In this document: in pieces, positions 42,885 to 54,839 of the stretch
How the letters are laid out: the number at the start of each line of letters is the position of its first letter
How positions within the stretch are numbered: position 1 is the first letter of the stretch
Origin: Chrysemys picta bellii
Taxonomy: Eukaryota; Chordata; Testudines; Emydidae
Reading direction: 5' to 3'
Assembly: GCF_011386835.1 (NCBI RefSeq)
Contig: NC_088804.1
Location: 36,195,549 to 36,259,548 of the forward strand
DNA length: 64,000 bases
Made by a program: the position numbers and the translations under genes
The notes under the pieces: generated by a model
The model's database searches: none
What the model saw: the letters and a program-made list of their open reading frames with translations, nothing else
What the model was told of the DNA's origin: nothing

Positions 42885-45549
42885 AAAGAGAAAACATTGT
42901 ATTTTAGCCTGGTGATCAGTTTTATGGTTTCCATTTTATGCTAATGAGAATACATACAAATGTGTTTTTTATCATTTCAGATCCGTATCTTGGGCCTTTT
43001 CTCCGGTCCCTCAGCGTAGCTTGTTCTGTTTATGCATATCCGAGCAATTACGCTTTTTACAAGTGGTTTTAGAAATAGCCATGTTAGGGGGGGAAAACTG
43101 GGAATGTGATGAGCTTTGCCACCCTTATGCCATCTTCCCAAGGCAATGTATCCATCTCTCTGTCTATTCCAGCTCCCGAGATACACCAAGTACAGCTTAG
43201 AATTGCATTTTAGCAGCAGGTCATAGCAATAGCTGCTACAAGGAATAGTGACATTCCTGATGCGCGATGTGCTGTGCACCACAGGGAGTTGAAATCTCAC
43301 TTTGCAAGCCTTATGGCAAACCGTAAATTCCTGATTTTATGTGCTGATGTAAAAACCTGTTTAACAAATTCATTGGAGTAGACTGCTTGGATCAATGTTA
43401 CGACAACCACATAGAATCCCAAAAGCATTCCTATGAGAAAATATCTGTACATCTTCATTCAAAGGCATACATTAATTTAACATGTTCATGACAGTGCATG
43501 CCCAAATGAAAGAATTCCTGCTTCCATCTGCAGAGACTCTACATTCGGACAGTGTTTGTTATTGCCAGAGCTACCTGCTGTAGTTACAGACACTGAATCG
43601 GACTCACTATTAAAACTGGTGTGGTGGGTAGAGCAGAAGCTCTTTCAGTATTAAACACATTTAGTATGTTGCTGGTGAAATACAAAAGAACATAACGCTC
43701 AATTCATCTAACGCTTTTTTTATTTGTGCTGCTAGATGACAGGATATTTTTTAATAAAGTGGCATTTATCACTCTTCTTGGATGTTCACAGAAACAGAGG
43801 AAATATAGATAAATTATCTTCATATTTTCAAATATCTAATAAATGAGAATCATCCTGAATTATTACGAGGCACCATGCTAGAATTTTCCTGTTACATGGT
43901 AGATGGAATGTCCCAAAACAATCATTTTACCTTGGACCTGTTGGTACATGCAGCAATATATATAATACTAGAAGGAGCTTTGGCTCTAACAAGGTGGAAG
44001 AGCAATGACACATGACACATGATGAACATCTGCTTGTAATGTTTTGGAGAGTATTGTTAAAAAGTTGTTTGATACAGTCCAGAATTATCTGTCCTCCTTC
44101 CATAAATTTTACAATTGCCTACTGCACACCAACTTGAACTGACAGTTAAGAATCAAAAGCACTCAAGGATGTTGCAAGAATCATCAGCTCTGAGATACAG
44201 AGTATTCATTATTACTCAGTCAACGAACAGCTGGCAGGAACATGTAGCGTGCATAGGAAGGATCACTAGTGCTATGTAAGATTAGCCGCCTATTAAAGTG
44301 ATTGCAGAAAGAAGGCAATAGTTACAGGACAATCCCAGCAGTATTTCATTCATAGATTCTCTACATATATATTCCTCTTTGCATTTGCTGCAGTGATAAA
44401 AGTATGATCTTTATCAGAATGCTCAACATTTCCCAGCTTAGAAAAATCTTGAAAGCCCTGGATTTATGGTGGATTTAGTTCTCAGGGAAGAGGCTCTGAG
44501 AGAACTTTCATCTTTGTCACAAATCCTACAAAGACATGACCTTGCCATTTATAAAGCCACAGAGCACATTAGAAATAGAACTACCATTCTTGTGTTGGAA
44601 GCTATGAAAGCCTAATGGCACCAGTTTTGTGAAGGCTAAAGCGCAGTGCGGTGAAAATGTTTTCTAAGAAAAAAAAACAGCTTGACCAAAACTATTCAAA
44701 ATTAACAAGCAAGAGGTTTTTTTTTTCCATTTTTTTTTATAGAAATGTGAAAAATCATCTAGGTTTCAGTTTGGGAGCGTAAACACAATTCTTCAAATAA
44801 GTTACCTTAAGAAATTGTGGCAGCAAATTATTGTAGCTATTGCCATAAGGTGATTTATCTGTCTACGGAAATACAGTTATTTGTCTGAAATGTCATTCAG
44901 TTCAGGATACAAAATTTCAGGAGATATCAAGGTTCAACATAGACATTAATATAGAATCAAGCGATGACTGTGACTTGAGGCCTCACAGTGCAATCAGTTG
45001 TTAACACAGCATTTTACTATTGCTAGTAAAAGTATATGAAACAAAATGGTCTCTCCCTGTATCACTTAATTCAAAGCCTTTGCTGGTCTTTTGTAGACTA
45101 CAGTTGGTGCCTCGGGTACATTGTCACAACATGGGCCTTCAGGCCAATTACTTTGTCCGCCTGAAGTCATCGGGACACTGCCAAATAATATAACCGCATC
45201 GTGGAAACCAAAAATTCCCAATTTTAACAACAAAGGGATATGAAACAATGTAATGCCAGACTAGTAGAGCACGCTGGAGAGTCCAGAAACCCATTGCTAC
45301 TGGGCCCTATTCAGAGGCAGAGAAAGATACCAATTCCTCTGGCTTTGCCATCTCCAAGTGCAGTAACACTGTCTTCAGGTGCATCTTTCTAAATGACACT
45401 TGCCATATTACATAGGATTAATAGGCCAACTGCAGATGCTTTTGTTTTGTGCTCACTAATTTATTCCTGTTCCCTTTGTGACACAATTTGTTCAGCATGA
45501 ACAATTCGCAGTAATATACGGCACTTGTTTTGTGCTACATAAATCTTTT

Positions 45550-45588
<39 letters not shown>

Positions 45589-47370
45589 AACATTTCATTA
45601 AATTTTAAACAGTAAATTACAGAATAAAGAATTACATTTTTCAGCTCAAGGATGCAGATCTACATATAAATAATATATAACTAATGTTCATATATCAACA
45701 GATATCAATTTACTATAAAATAAATGACTCACCCTCCAGAGAAAGAAGTTTAGTACTAGTTATCACTCATGAGGAAAAAATAATAAAACATAACAACAAA
45801 CAAGCCAAGTATTTTGCCTCCTTTCCAGACTGCAAAACTACTCCCCAGCAAATACTTGGATAACTACTATGGACCAGATTGTGATAGCTTTAGTCACAAT
45901 GATTAATAACTTAGTGTTCAATATACTTCTATATAATGGGTCAATTAACACTTCTAATTCAGCAAGATCAACATTTTGAAGACCATCGCAGCCCTCAGAA
46001 GCTATCCCCTCCTGCCACTGGTTCAAAAAATGTAAAAAAAAAAAAAAGACCACCCAGTATTACCCTTAAGAACAACAGATAGAACAATTTCCTTCAAACT
46101 GCAAATATTTGCAGCTGCCTTCTCAGGCTGGCCTTCCAGATGCAAGACAATGGCCTTGTCCATTTAAGAGTAGCCTCACATATAGCAACACATATTTATA
46201 CTCATGTTAAATTTACCCTTGTGACACATTTTACAAACCCATGCAGTATCTTTGGGGACCATTTTAGTAAATTTGTGAATGGTTCATGTATGATTGTGTT
46301 CTGCTCCATGGAACTAAAAACATGGGAAGTGATTGAGCTGAGTCACTGAGACTAAACAACTCTAGAGAGGTACCAGCCCCTGGAGAGGTTTGCAAGGGCT
46401 AATACTAGTTCAAACTGGGTTTTCCAGAGACTCGCACAAAGCAAGGGCATTTGATTATAAAAAGGCTGACTTTGAACTCCCACTGGACCTTCGTTTGATT
46501 CAGCAAACAGAGAGGACCTTCTGTCCAGCGTGGGAAGGAGGGAAAGGACTGGAACGACTTTGGCTTACTTGGACTCTCTAGAATTGATGGGTGACCTCTA
46601 GTAAGGTTTTAGCATACATAGTGTAACTTCAATTGTTTTTATGTGTGTTCTCTGTAATGCTTTTACCCTAAGAATACATGTATTTTGTTCTGTGAAGGCT
46701 GGTTGTACCTTTGGAGAAAGGCTAACCACAGGTGCTGGACCCTGGTCAGACTGGCTGGGGAAATCAGTACAAAGGGACTTCAAGCCTACACACCCCCACT
46801 CTGGAGGGAGAGAGAGCTGCAGGTCTCTACCCAAAGGAAGGAATGGCTGGAAGCCTGAACCCTTAAGCAGGTGCCCTTGAGGAAGATCAAGAGCAGGGTG
46901 ACAGAGGTAGTTAACCCCAAAACTGTGACAACCCTCATCTGCACAAACAGCGGAATTCAACACCTTGTTCTTTTTGCCTATGTGGCAAATGCGCCAAAGC
47001 GGATTCACCCCTGGAGAAATGTAATGGCAGTAGTGCTGCTACGTTTCTCCTCTCGGGGTGTACCAGTGTGGGAGGAGGGCTGTAAATTCTGTTTACATGT
47101 GTTGCCCAGACGATGCTGTGAGTCAGTGCAATGTTGAGTACAAGGTGGCCTAGCCCCAGCCCCTCTGGGGCCAACCCTACCCACTTGAGCCAACTGTGGT
47201 CACTTTGGCCCCCAGGAGAACAACTGCTGTAGGTGGCTTTCAACACTTCCAGCCACCATGGAGTAACTCTAGCACATGACGGATTCTGACCGCTTTATAA
47301 TATATCTTTATTCAAAGAGATAGAAAGGGACAGCATTCCCTGTCACCAAAATAGAGAAAATTAGCAGTGT
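42885..47370. other. No recognisable gene (4.5 kb)
   Basis: The sequence is mostly unique-looking AT-rich DNA. 46330-47250 is less AT-rich and carries words such as TGTTCTCTGTAATGCTTTTA and CCTAAGAATACATGTATTTT typical of the end of a decayed LTR retroelement, but no ends were found. A short imperfect hairpin GGAGAAATGTAATGGCAG/CTGCTACGTTTCTCC is at 47014-47052. Confidence 0.4.
45551..45585. repeat. (GT)n(TA)n compound microsatellite
   Basis: Twelve GT units are followed by about six TA units. Confidence 0.95.
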
Positions 47371-47371
47371 C

Positions 47372-47950
47372 TCAGAACCAGTGCCAGCTCCATAATGACT
47401 GTACACAGATGTTAGCAAAGTAAACTTCAGAAAAATATGATAAAGGCTGAACAATCAGCCATCCCCTATTGGGTGAAAATATTTGGAGTAGCTGGTGGAG
47501 TTGGAACATGTGCAAAATGAATGACTCAGGGATGGACCCCAGATGCATGGCAACAACATCTGTGATTATGATGTTGGCATTGAGAGCTACTTGCATATTC
47601 ATGTCATCGTTATTCTCCCTGCTTCTGTACAGTTCCTTATTGTGCACAAGGGCTACAGCTCTCATATATTTAAAGTCAATGGCTCTGAGTGCACTGGGGT
47701 CTCCAGCTAGCAGTAGAGAATTCTCATTTTCAGTTAGAGTGAAGCAAACAAAGAAGGGCAAATGGGTGCCTTGCTATGTCATGCCAGGACCACAACCTCA
47801 GCAAACTGTGAGAACCTTCTTTATGTGGCCACCTGATCTTCTTGGCTACCATTTGTAATTCCCCCTCATCCAAAATATAATGGATAGATAACTTTTTTTG
47901 TGGGTCCGTATTAGTCTTTGCAGCTAGTAAGGCCCACTGCTCTGGCAATA
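47372..47950 (-). pseudogene. Probable Harbinger-type (HARBI1-like) transposase relic
   Basis: On the minus strand a 129-codon frame (47372-47761) contains DDMNMQVALNANIIITDVVA followed by MHLGSIPESFIL. This matches the plan of the PIF/Harbinger DDE domain, where a (S)xNxQxVCDaxxxITDVVAxxPGSxHDSxIL block surrounds the second catalytic aspartate. RGWLIVQPLSYF follows at the place of the usual W-L-L-G-D-x-x-Y motif but without the expected acidic residue. A second frame covers 47730-47948. Ends, target duplication and the SANT partner were not seen, so it is older than the 39-41 kb copy. A domesticated host gene is unlikely given the frame breaks. Confidence 0.5.
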
Positions 47951-49045
47951 TAAAGGGGCTTTAAGGTCGGCGTACATTTAATGAGTTGTACAAGGTAATT
48001 TACATGGTGTTCAAGATCCCATTACACTACCAAAATGATGCTAAGGGATGTTCATATAAATGAGAATCAAGCCCTTCATTTCTGTAGTTAGTGTGAAATC
48101 CTAATAGGGGCAGAGTGTTGATATCAATAAGAGTTGCAGGTCCTCAGCACCTCACAGGATCAAGCCCTTAAACTCTAAGTGCCATGCCGACGGGGATTTT
48201 GTCTATAAAAATCCACATACATCATTGGTACTACATGCACTCAGTGAACAAAGCTAATAATGTCAACAAAAACGATTTGCTCACCCACCAGATCACAGGG
48301 TCAGGAAAAAGTTTCTGTCCCCTGACTGAACATGTGCACAAATCCCCGGTCATGGTTGTGTTGTGCCTGTTTTTAATCATGTCTTCCCCATATTTTTTCA
48401 TCGCCCACTACCTACTAATACTCCCATGTTTTTTGACTGAAGATATTTATACAGAAAAGATTATTGTAGAATGCACGCTGCTCCTGCTATTGGTATCAAC
48501 CCCATCATTTGGCCTTCCTAATGTGAGCAGATTGACATATGGCGATTAGGGTTAATCAGTAAAATGTTTTCTATACAAAGCAGAGGTCTCATTCTTCCTT
48601 CCTTTACTCTATCAGGTAAAAAAATATCACATGACCAACTTTGTTCCATTGTGGCCATGTCCAAAAGATATCCATCAGCATGACTACCCCTTGCTGTCTC
48701 TGTCTGACTCAGTAAATTTAATTACTTTGACTTTTGACATGCTTTCCTCATAGCTTGAATAACGGTACAAGTGTTTTGCCTCAGCACTGCCTGATGAGGT
48801 CTTTGGGCCACGGTATTTATTGTATCTCCTTCACAGACAGCCAGGATAAATAAAAGTGTAACATCTTGGCACCTATGACAGTCAATGGGACTTGCTAATG
48901 CACTTGAGGGGAACCTCGGAAGTGAACGTTTCTATATATTTGCATCAGATTGGGTTGGGAATCCTCCCTTTTTGCTGACATCACTGTCCATCATGCTGAT
49001 GGATACTCTCTCATTGTTTCTTTGTGCTCCACCATCTGTCCGTAT
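47951..49045. other. No recognisable gene or repeat
   Basis: A 121-codon open frame at 48184-48549 is Leu/Phe-rich and not recognisable. Nothing else stands out. Confidence 0.45.
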
Positions 49046-49059
49046 CCACCTATTGTCTC

Positions 49060-49165
49060 TCGCCTTATAGTTCGATTGTATAGGTTTGGGGACAGTGACT
49101 GTCTTTTGGGTCTGTGCTCCTAAACATTACCCCAATACAAATAAATAATAATAATAATTAATAGT
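49060..49165 (+). repeat. L2/L3-type LINE 3' tail
   Basis: ATAGTTCGATTGTATAGGTT, GGGGACAGTGACTGTCTTTT and ACCCCAATACAAATAAATAA then (ATA)n fit the tail family. Confidence 0.6.
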
Positions 49166-49546
49166 TAATGATGATAAATGGGCTAGATAGTACTAATTTT
49201 CAAAATTGCTTTTTAAACCGGTGAATACCGTGCAACATTCCAGGCTAAAACGCTAGCTATTTTGCCTTAAATTATTTCCCTGAATTTCTACTCTGATATC
49301 CACTGATGTGAATTACTGAATGCTGATGCTGCTGTGGCTTATGAAAGCAGAGCTGCAGGCTTCAGTAAGATTGTTTTTTTATGGAGGAGGTTTTCACCTC
49401 TTCTGATCCCTGTGGTTTTCTCTTATTATTAGCCTCTGGGAAATCCTCTGTGGTTAATGGAAAAATATTATACACAAAGCAGCCAGTCCCAAGTTATCTG
49501 GGGTGACTGGACAGAACGGATCAATGCGCAAATAGTAGTTTAAGGG

Positions 49547-49612
49547 AGGAATCCTGCTTCCACTGAAGTCAATGGCAAAGATTTTATTGACATCAGTGAT
49601 GCTGGATTGGAC
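49547..49612. repeat. Hairpin module copy
   Basis: AATCCTGCTTCCACTGAAGT followed by CAATGGCAAAGATTTTATTG and ACATCAGTGATGCTGGATT is the same inverted module as at 23518. Confidence 0.5.
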
Positions 49613-49941
49613 TTTTTGACCTCTGACCCATGACTTGAACCCAGGTGATCAGGCAAATAATCGTGTATATCTTAGAAAGAGTTCAGGTCCTTGCGAAATT
49701 AGTGCAAATGAAACTAGAGCTATAATGCAAGTAGAAATAAAGAAAGAACATTAAATATTATTTTAAAATAGGCTTTGCAGTAAGCTGAACGTCTAGCCTT
49801 GAGGCCTATTGGTAGTAATAGTTAGCATAAGTCCACATCAGGTCTAATAAAAGTTAGCATTAGTAAGTAACCTTGAGTTAGAAGATTTAGTAAATATATA
49901 TATATCTTGTGATAAACTCTCTAGACTGTAAAGGCTTTATA

Positions 49942-50779
49942 TAGGGTAACCAACTTTCTAATCACACAAAACCAAACACCCTTGCCCCGCCCCTGCCCCT
50001 TCCCAGAGGCCCTGCCCCACCCTTCCCTGAGGCCCCCGCCCACCCACTCACTCCATATCCCCTCCCTCCGTCACTTGCTCTCCCCCACCCTCACTCACTT
50101 TCACTGGGCTGAGGCAGGAGGTTGGGGTGCGGGAGGGAGTGGGGGCTCTGGCTGGTGGTGCGGGCTCAGGGGTAGGGCCAGAAATGAGGGGTTCAGGGTG
50201 CAGAGGAGGCTCTGACTGGGGCAGGGGTGTGAGGTGTAAGAGGGGGGTGCGGGCTCTGGCTGGGAGTGTGGGCTCTGGGGTGGAGCTTGGGATGAGGGGT
50301 TTGGGATGCCGGGGGGGGAGGCTCAGGAGTTGGCCTGAAGGGTTGAGGTGTTGGAGGTGGTGCATGGTGTGGGTTCCGGAAAGGAGTTTGGGTTTGGGAG
50401 GGGGTTCTGAGCTGTGGCAGAGAGTTAGGGTGAGAGAGAAGGTTCGGGGTTAGGGTTAGGGACGGCCAGTTGGCTCTGCACACTACCCCTGCCTGCAGGC
50501 ACCAGCCCCGCAGCTCCCATTGTCCACAGTTCCTGGCCCATGGTAGCTGCAGAGCTGGCGCCTGGGGTGGGGGCAGTACACAGAGCCTCCCTGGCCGCCC
50601 CTGCGCCTAGGGGCCAGAGGGACATGCCGACCATTTCCGGGAGCCGCAGGCAGCCTGCCTTAGGCCTGCTGCACTGCCGACTGGACTTTTAGCGGCCCGG
50701 TCAGCAGTGCTGACTGGAGCCACCAGGGTCCGTTTTCAACCGGGCATTCCAGTCGAAAACCAGATGCCTGGCAACCCTA
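49942..50779. mobile_element. hAT-type element (TAGGGTTGCCA family), 838 bp with G-rich minisatellite
   Basis: The ends are TAGGGTAACCAAC and GCCTGGCAACCCTA. The flanks GCTTTATA (49934-49941) and GCTTTATT (50780-50787) make an 8-bp duplication with one mismatch. The right terminal 120 bp (GGAGCCACCAGGGTCCGTTT, ACCGGGCATTCCAGTCGAAA) are typical of a common turtle family. Positions 50110-50460 form a G-rich, C-poor minisatellite on the plus strand built on GGGxTGxGGGCTCTGG-like units, ending in GGGTTAGGGTTAGGG. No transposase is present. Confidence 0.8.
50110..50460 (+). repeat. G-rich minisatellite within the hAT element
   Basis: Degenerate units GGTGCGGGCTCTGGCTGG, GTGTGGGCTCTGGGGTGG and GGGATGAGGGGTTTGGGATG repeat at 25-50-bp spacing. 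Runs of three or more G are frequent enough for several G-quadruplexes. The overlapping long open frames on both strands are due to this strand asymmetry. Confidence 0.75.
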
Positions 50780-50787
50780 GCTTTATT

Positions 50788-52120
50788 TAGTCAGACTTCC
50801 TTAACCACATTGTATAAAGAATCTTCTCTCTGCGCAAATGCTTACGACAATTGCTGTAGCAGGAATGTAGACAAATGGGTAGCAGGAATAACAGGCAGGA
50901 ACAAGAGACCAAGACTTAATCAAATATGGTCTCAGCACAATAGGGAGGGGTAAGCACTAGATGTGTTAAAAGGGACTCAAACACCACCCTCACCGGGACA
51001 TCAGGATAGCAGGATGGTGAAAACCTTAATACTTAATGTCACTTTAAGGGGCCCTCCACAGTCCTGCAGATTTGTAAGTATGCATGATGTGAATTCTGCT
51101 GTTATTCTTGTCTGGTTTTTCTAGTTATCTGATTTTGCTTACATTAATCATGATAGAAATAAAACTCCAAGTCTCTGTGTGTCTCACCAATCGTCGTCTT
51201 AATTAGTCTCTAAGTAGCCACCAAAGAACAAACCTGATATTAGTGACAAGAGCATTTTGCATCCCAAATTAATTATAAGGCTACGGAGCCTACATTTCTA
51301 AATGAAAACACACCAGCCCATATGTCACAATTATGGACCCTAGAGGGAAAACACAGTACTGTTATTTCCCAGCAGACCTTAGGCACACCTGGGGAATGGG
51401 AAGGTATTGGTGACTTTCTCCCACCTTTCTGTCCCCCTGGTCTTCAAGCCTACCAGGGGGCAAATTCAGGGCTACTCTAACATGTGCCAGTGAATAATAG
51501 TCCTCAAGGGGCTACTTTATTGGTTAAGATCTCCAGAGAACTATTGCACTCCAGCTCCACTCCCTGATATGCCCCATTCCCACTCCATATGCCAGATAGA
51601 AGGGGAACAAGAGAGACCAGCGTAGAACTGCCTATGGGAGCCTTATGCCAGCTCACGATTCTCCTGCACTAGAATAACCCTCAGCTGCTACCCCAAAGCA
51701 GAATTATGGCCCCACTCAAACAACACAGGAGGAATTTAAGGGAAGCCAAGTATCTGGTACAGTAAGTATTTGTTTTATGAATTTGGGGGATTTAAGAAAA
51801 AGCCTCCAATTTAATTTCCATCCCAGCCACCTGCTCCCCAGTGGATCTGTCTTCTCCCAGCTATTCATGTTTTCAAGCGCTCCACTCTCTAGCCCCACCT
51901 CTATTCCCCAGTGGTGACATTGGCTCTTCAAAGTAGCCATTGTCCGACAATGGTTTCACAGTACAGGCTCTAGATTCCAGTTGCAAGCTGCTGTGATGAG
52001 TCAATGCTAACTCACCCCTTTTCTAGGTTGCTAATTCCTTTGAGATGATACTTACCAGGACTCAGACACAGTTCAATATATTATGTTTCTCCTAAGGTAT
52101 TCCATTCTCCGGCTGATGGG
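50788..52120. other. No recognisable gene or repeat
   Basis: Ordinary unique-looking sequence. No exon can be supported. Confidence 0.5.
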
Positions 52121-52121
52121 T

Positions 52122-52330
52122 TATATATGGGGAGGCAGTGCAGCCTAGTGGATGGACAACTGGGACTCCAGAGACCTGGGTTTGACTCCTGACTTTTCCA
52201 TGGGCTGGCTGGGTAACTGGGGCAAGTCACCTCACCTCTTTGTGCCTCAGTTTCCCAATCTGTAAAAAGCAGATAATGATACTGACCTCCTTTGTGAAAT
52301 GCTTTGAGATCTACTGCCACAAAGTGAAAC
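52122..52330 (+). repeat. MIR/CORE-type SINE, long copy
   Basis: GGCAGTGCAGCCTAGTGGAT, ACTGGGACTCCAGAGACCTG, GGTTTGACTCCTGAC and TAACTGGGGCAAGTCACCTC, then TGTGCCTCAGTTTCCCAATC, TGTAAAA and GTGAAATGCTTTGAGATCTA, reproduce the tRNA-related head with its B-box-like GGTTTGACTCC, the CORE and the tail. It is the best-preserved MIR-type SINE in the window. Confidence 0.85.
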
Positions 52331-52781
52331 ATAAGAGCTAGGTATAATACATGACACAACCACATACACAGGGCCACACCTGCAGATGTATTTGAATTTG
52401 CTGTGCACATTCTGTGTGTGCAATTTGCAAGCATGAAGACCCTGCATAGCAGAATGTTAAAAACTAGCAGGGTGACAGAGTTCAATATCCGATCAAACTA
52501 AGCTACTACTAATTTGCTTCAATAAATCTCTAAAGCTGCAGCTTGTCAGAGCCATCTGAATAAGTCTGAGCTAATTCCGATCCATATTTTCTATCTGAAA
52601 AAAATGAAAATCTTTAGCATGCAATTAATATAGCTGGGGGTGACACAGCTCATCCATCTGCCCTCTTCCACCAGATGAGGCTTAATATCAAAAATGCCTG
52701 GTGGGCTCACAAGAATTTAGAGCCCTTGTTTGCTTTCAAGGGTAAAAAAGTTTTTACTACTTTTTCCAACCAATTGGAAAA

Positions 52782-52807
52782 GTGTGTGTGTGTGTGTGTG
52801 TGTGTGT
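52782..52807. repeat. (GT)n microsatellite
   Basis: Thirteen GT units. Confidence 0.95.
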
Positions 52808-53238
52808 CATTGTAAGGATGCCTTCTCATAAAAAAGAAGTTGCTTTGTGCAGTCATTTTGAAGTATCAAATTTTGATAACTCTTTAATCACTTCAGTTTA
52901 ATGAGATAGAGGCAGCAGGTGTGAAGGAAATCCATCATGTCAATTCAAGTGCCTGGATCTCTTCCTGCTGTGAACATTTAACATGACACAGAATTCTGAA
53001 GCCCTCCTTTTGCCGCTGCAACTCGGGGAAAGGATTTTGTATTCTTGCAAGAATGTTTGATTTCCCTGCAGATCCCTCTCGCCTGTGCTGTTTATGTGAT
53101 CAAAAGTCATCCTTCACTTCCCCCGGAAAAAAAAAAAGTGTTTACAAAATGTGCAGCCAAAGTGCATGGCTTTAATATAAACTTTTTTTTTTTAATTTGA
53201 AAATTGCTTAGGAAAGATTGTTTTATTCTACAGCGCCG

Positions 53239-53332
53239 TGTTTGTTATGACTGTCATTTCAAACTTTTTTGTCTTCTCTGGCAGCATGTTTCTTATGGCT
53301 GTCACTGCAGACTGTTTTGTCTTCTCCAGATT
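53239..53332 (+). repeat. Two tandem 48-bp units (TTTGTTATGACTGTCA family)
   Basis: Unit A begins TGTTTGTTATGACTGTCATT at 53239 and unit B begins TGTTTCTTATGGCTGTCACT at 53287, so the period is 48 bp. Each continues with ...CAxACTxTTTTGTCTTCTC. Forty-eight is a multiple of three, and one frame stays open through both (VMTVISNFFVFSGS then LMAVTADCFVFSRF). A third copy lies at 54269-54312. The enclosing frame is 87 codons (53238-53501). I do not recognise the peptide or family. Confidence 0.7.
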
Positions 53333-54268
53333 TAAAAGACTTTTGTTAACGATCAGACCCAAGTTCCAGATGATGCTTGTAACTGAGCATGGATTATTAG
53401 TATTACTAACATCTTATATTTCACACTCCCTCCCCAGGATCCCCCAGTATTTTGCAAATACACAAATCACTTCACCAGAGCTGAAGTGCAGCTACTTCTA
53501 GAGCAGAATAAGATTGCTGATTAACAGCATACAGTAACATGACACACCATGGCCCTGGTCATGAAAATACTTAAACAGGTATATATCTTTACTCATGTGT
53601 GTTTGCAGTATTGTGGCTCTGTTTAGGGCAAAGAACAAAGAAGAGTACCAAATCCAGTGGAAATTGTATAGGAGATTTGGGTAGGCAGAATCTATTTACC
53701 CAAAGTAAAAGTTGTGCCAGATATCGGTGTGAATTCACCTATTTTTGCAAAATGCCCCATGCACCCACTTTGCAAGTTGCTGCCTCCATATAGCTGATAA
53801 GGTTGTAGGCCAATTTGGACAGATCTTCCGGCTCCTTAGCTAAATAATATAATGAAGTTTTGGGCCTTGTGGTTTACGTCTACTAAAAATAATAGGATTT
53901 ATCCCTTATTAACTTTAACCTTTGATAAGTGGACATACGTTTGCAAGAACAAAGCAGAAAAACATTATGCCCATTGGACTATAATTTTAGAAGCACTGCC
54001 ATTGAGGTACCAACCTGTGGTGAGAAAATTGTGATGCTGGACTATTTTTCTTCATGACGGTGCCTTTGTAATGTCCTGACATGCGCCAGAGTTATTTCAA
54101 CTGACATCAGGACTCTGATTCCCTAGCAACGCTAAAGAATGCTTTAATCACCTCCTTTTCCTCTTTGATCTGCTCACATTTTCATACGCACCTGTGTAGT
54201 GATGGCAAAAATCACAGATCTTGCCACCATGAGGTTCAGAGATGGGCAAACAATTCCCAGCAGAGGGT

Positions 54269-54312
54269 TTGTTATGACTGTCACTACAGACCTCTGCTCA
54301 GTGTGGGGTTCA
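54269..54312 (+). repeat. Third, detached copy of the 48-bp unit
   Basis: GGGTTTGTTATGACTGTCAC and TACAGACCTCTGCTCAGTGT align with units A and B. Read in the matching frame it gives GFVMTVTTDLCSVWGS. A further, weaker relative may be TAGTGATGGCAAAAATCACA at about 54198. Confidence 0.55.
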
Positions 54313-54410
54313 CCCTTTTTTCCTTTTTGCCTCGCATCCTGCAGGATGCTGGGCAGTGCCACACATCCAGTTGAACCTCACAGACACACACATGCCGAGA
54401 AAGGAACCAA

Positions 54411-54572
54411 TCATAGATTCATAGATTCTAGGACTGGAAGGGACCTCGCGAGGTCATCGAGTCCAGTCCCCTGCCCTCATGGCAGGACCAAATACTGTCT
54501 AAACCATCCCTGATAGACATTTATCTAATCTACCCTTAAATATTTCCAGAGATGGAGATTCCACATAGAGAT
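54411..54572 (-). mobile_element. CR1 LINE 3' end (minus)
   Basis: CATAGATTCATAGATTCTAG at the left is the reversed CR1 octamer tail. GGACTGGAAGGGACCTCGCG, AGGTCATCGAGTCCAGTCCC and CCAGAGATGGAGATTCCACA follow in the order of the reversed 3' UTR. It is cut off at about 54572 where a Harbinger-type MITE starts. Confidence 0.9.
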
Positions 54573-54833
54573 TGAGGGTATGTCTAAACAGCAAAAGCTG
54601 TGACAGGCTTGCCTACCCGAGCTAGCTTGAATCCAGCTTGTGCAGGCATCAGTAGTAGAGAAGATTGTGCAGCACAGGTTTCATACAGGGATAGTGAGCC
54701 AAATACTTACTCATAGCCTGTGCCTACCCTCACTGCAACCTGCAACGTGCTGTCATCACTGCCATGTTACTCATGCTGGCTGGATTCAAGCTAGCTTGGT
54801 TAGGCTAGGCCAGGCTATATAGACATAATCAGA
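54573..54833. mobile_element. PIF/Harbinger-type MITE
   Basis: The left end is TGAGGGTATGTCTAAACAGC and the right end is GGCTATATAGACATAATCAG. The interior is inverted: CCCGAGCTAGCTTGAATCCA on the left pairs with TGGATTCAAGCTAGCTTGG on the right. It truncates the CR1 at 54411-54572. Confidence 0.75.
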
Positions 54834-54839
54834 GACAGA

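Noticed and set aside
50440..50462. TTAGGG-like telomeric repeat
   Set aside because: Only about two units, and they are the end of the hAT's own G-rich array. This is not a telomere or fusion site.
49982..50634. Open frames of 77-108 codons on both strands
   Set aside because: These are products of the strand-asymmetric G-rich minisatellite in the hAT at 49942-50779.
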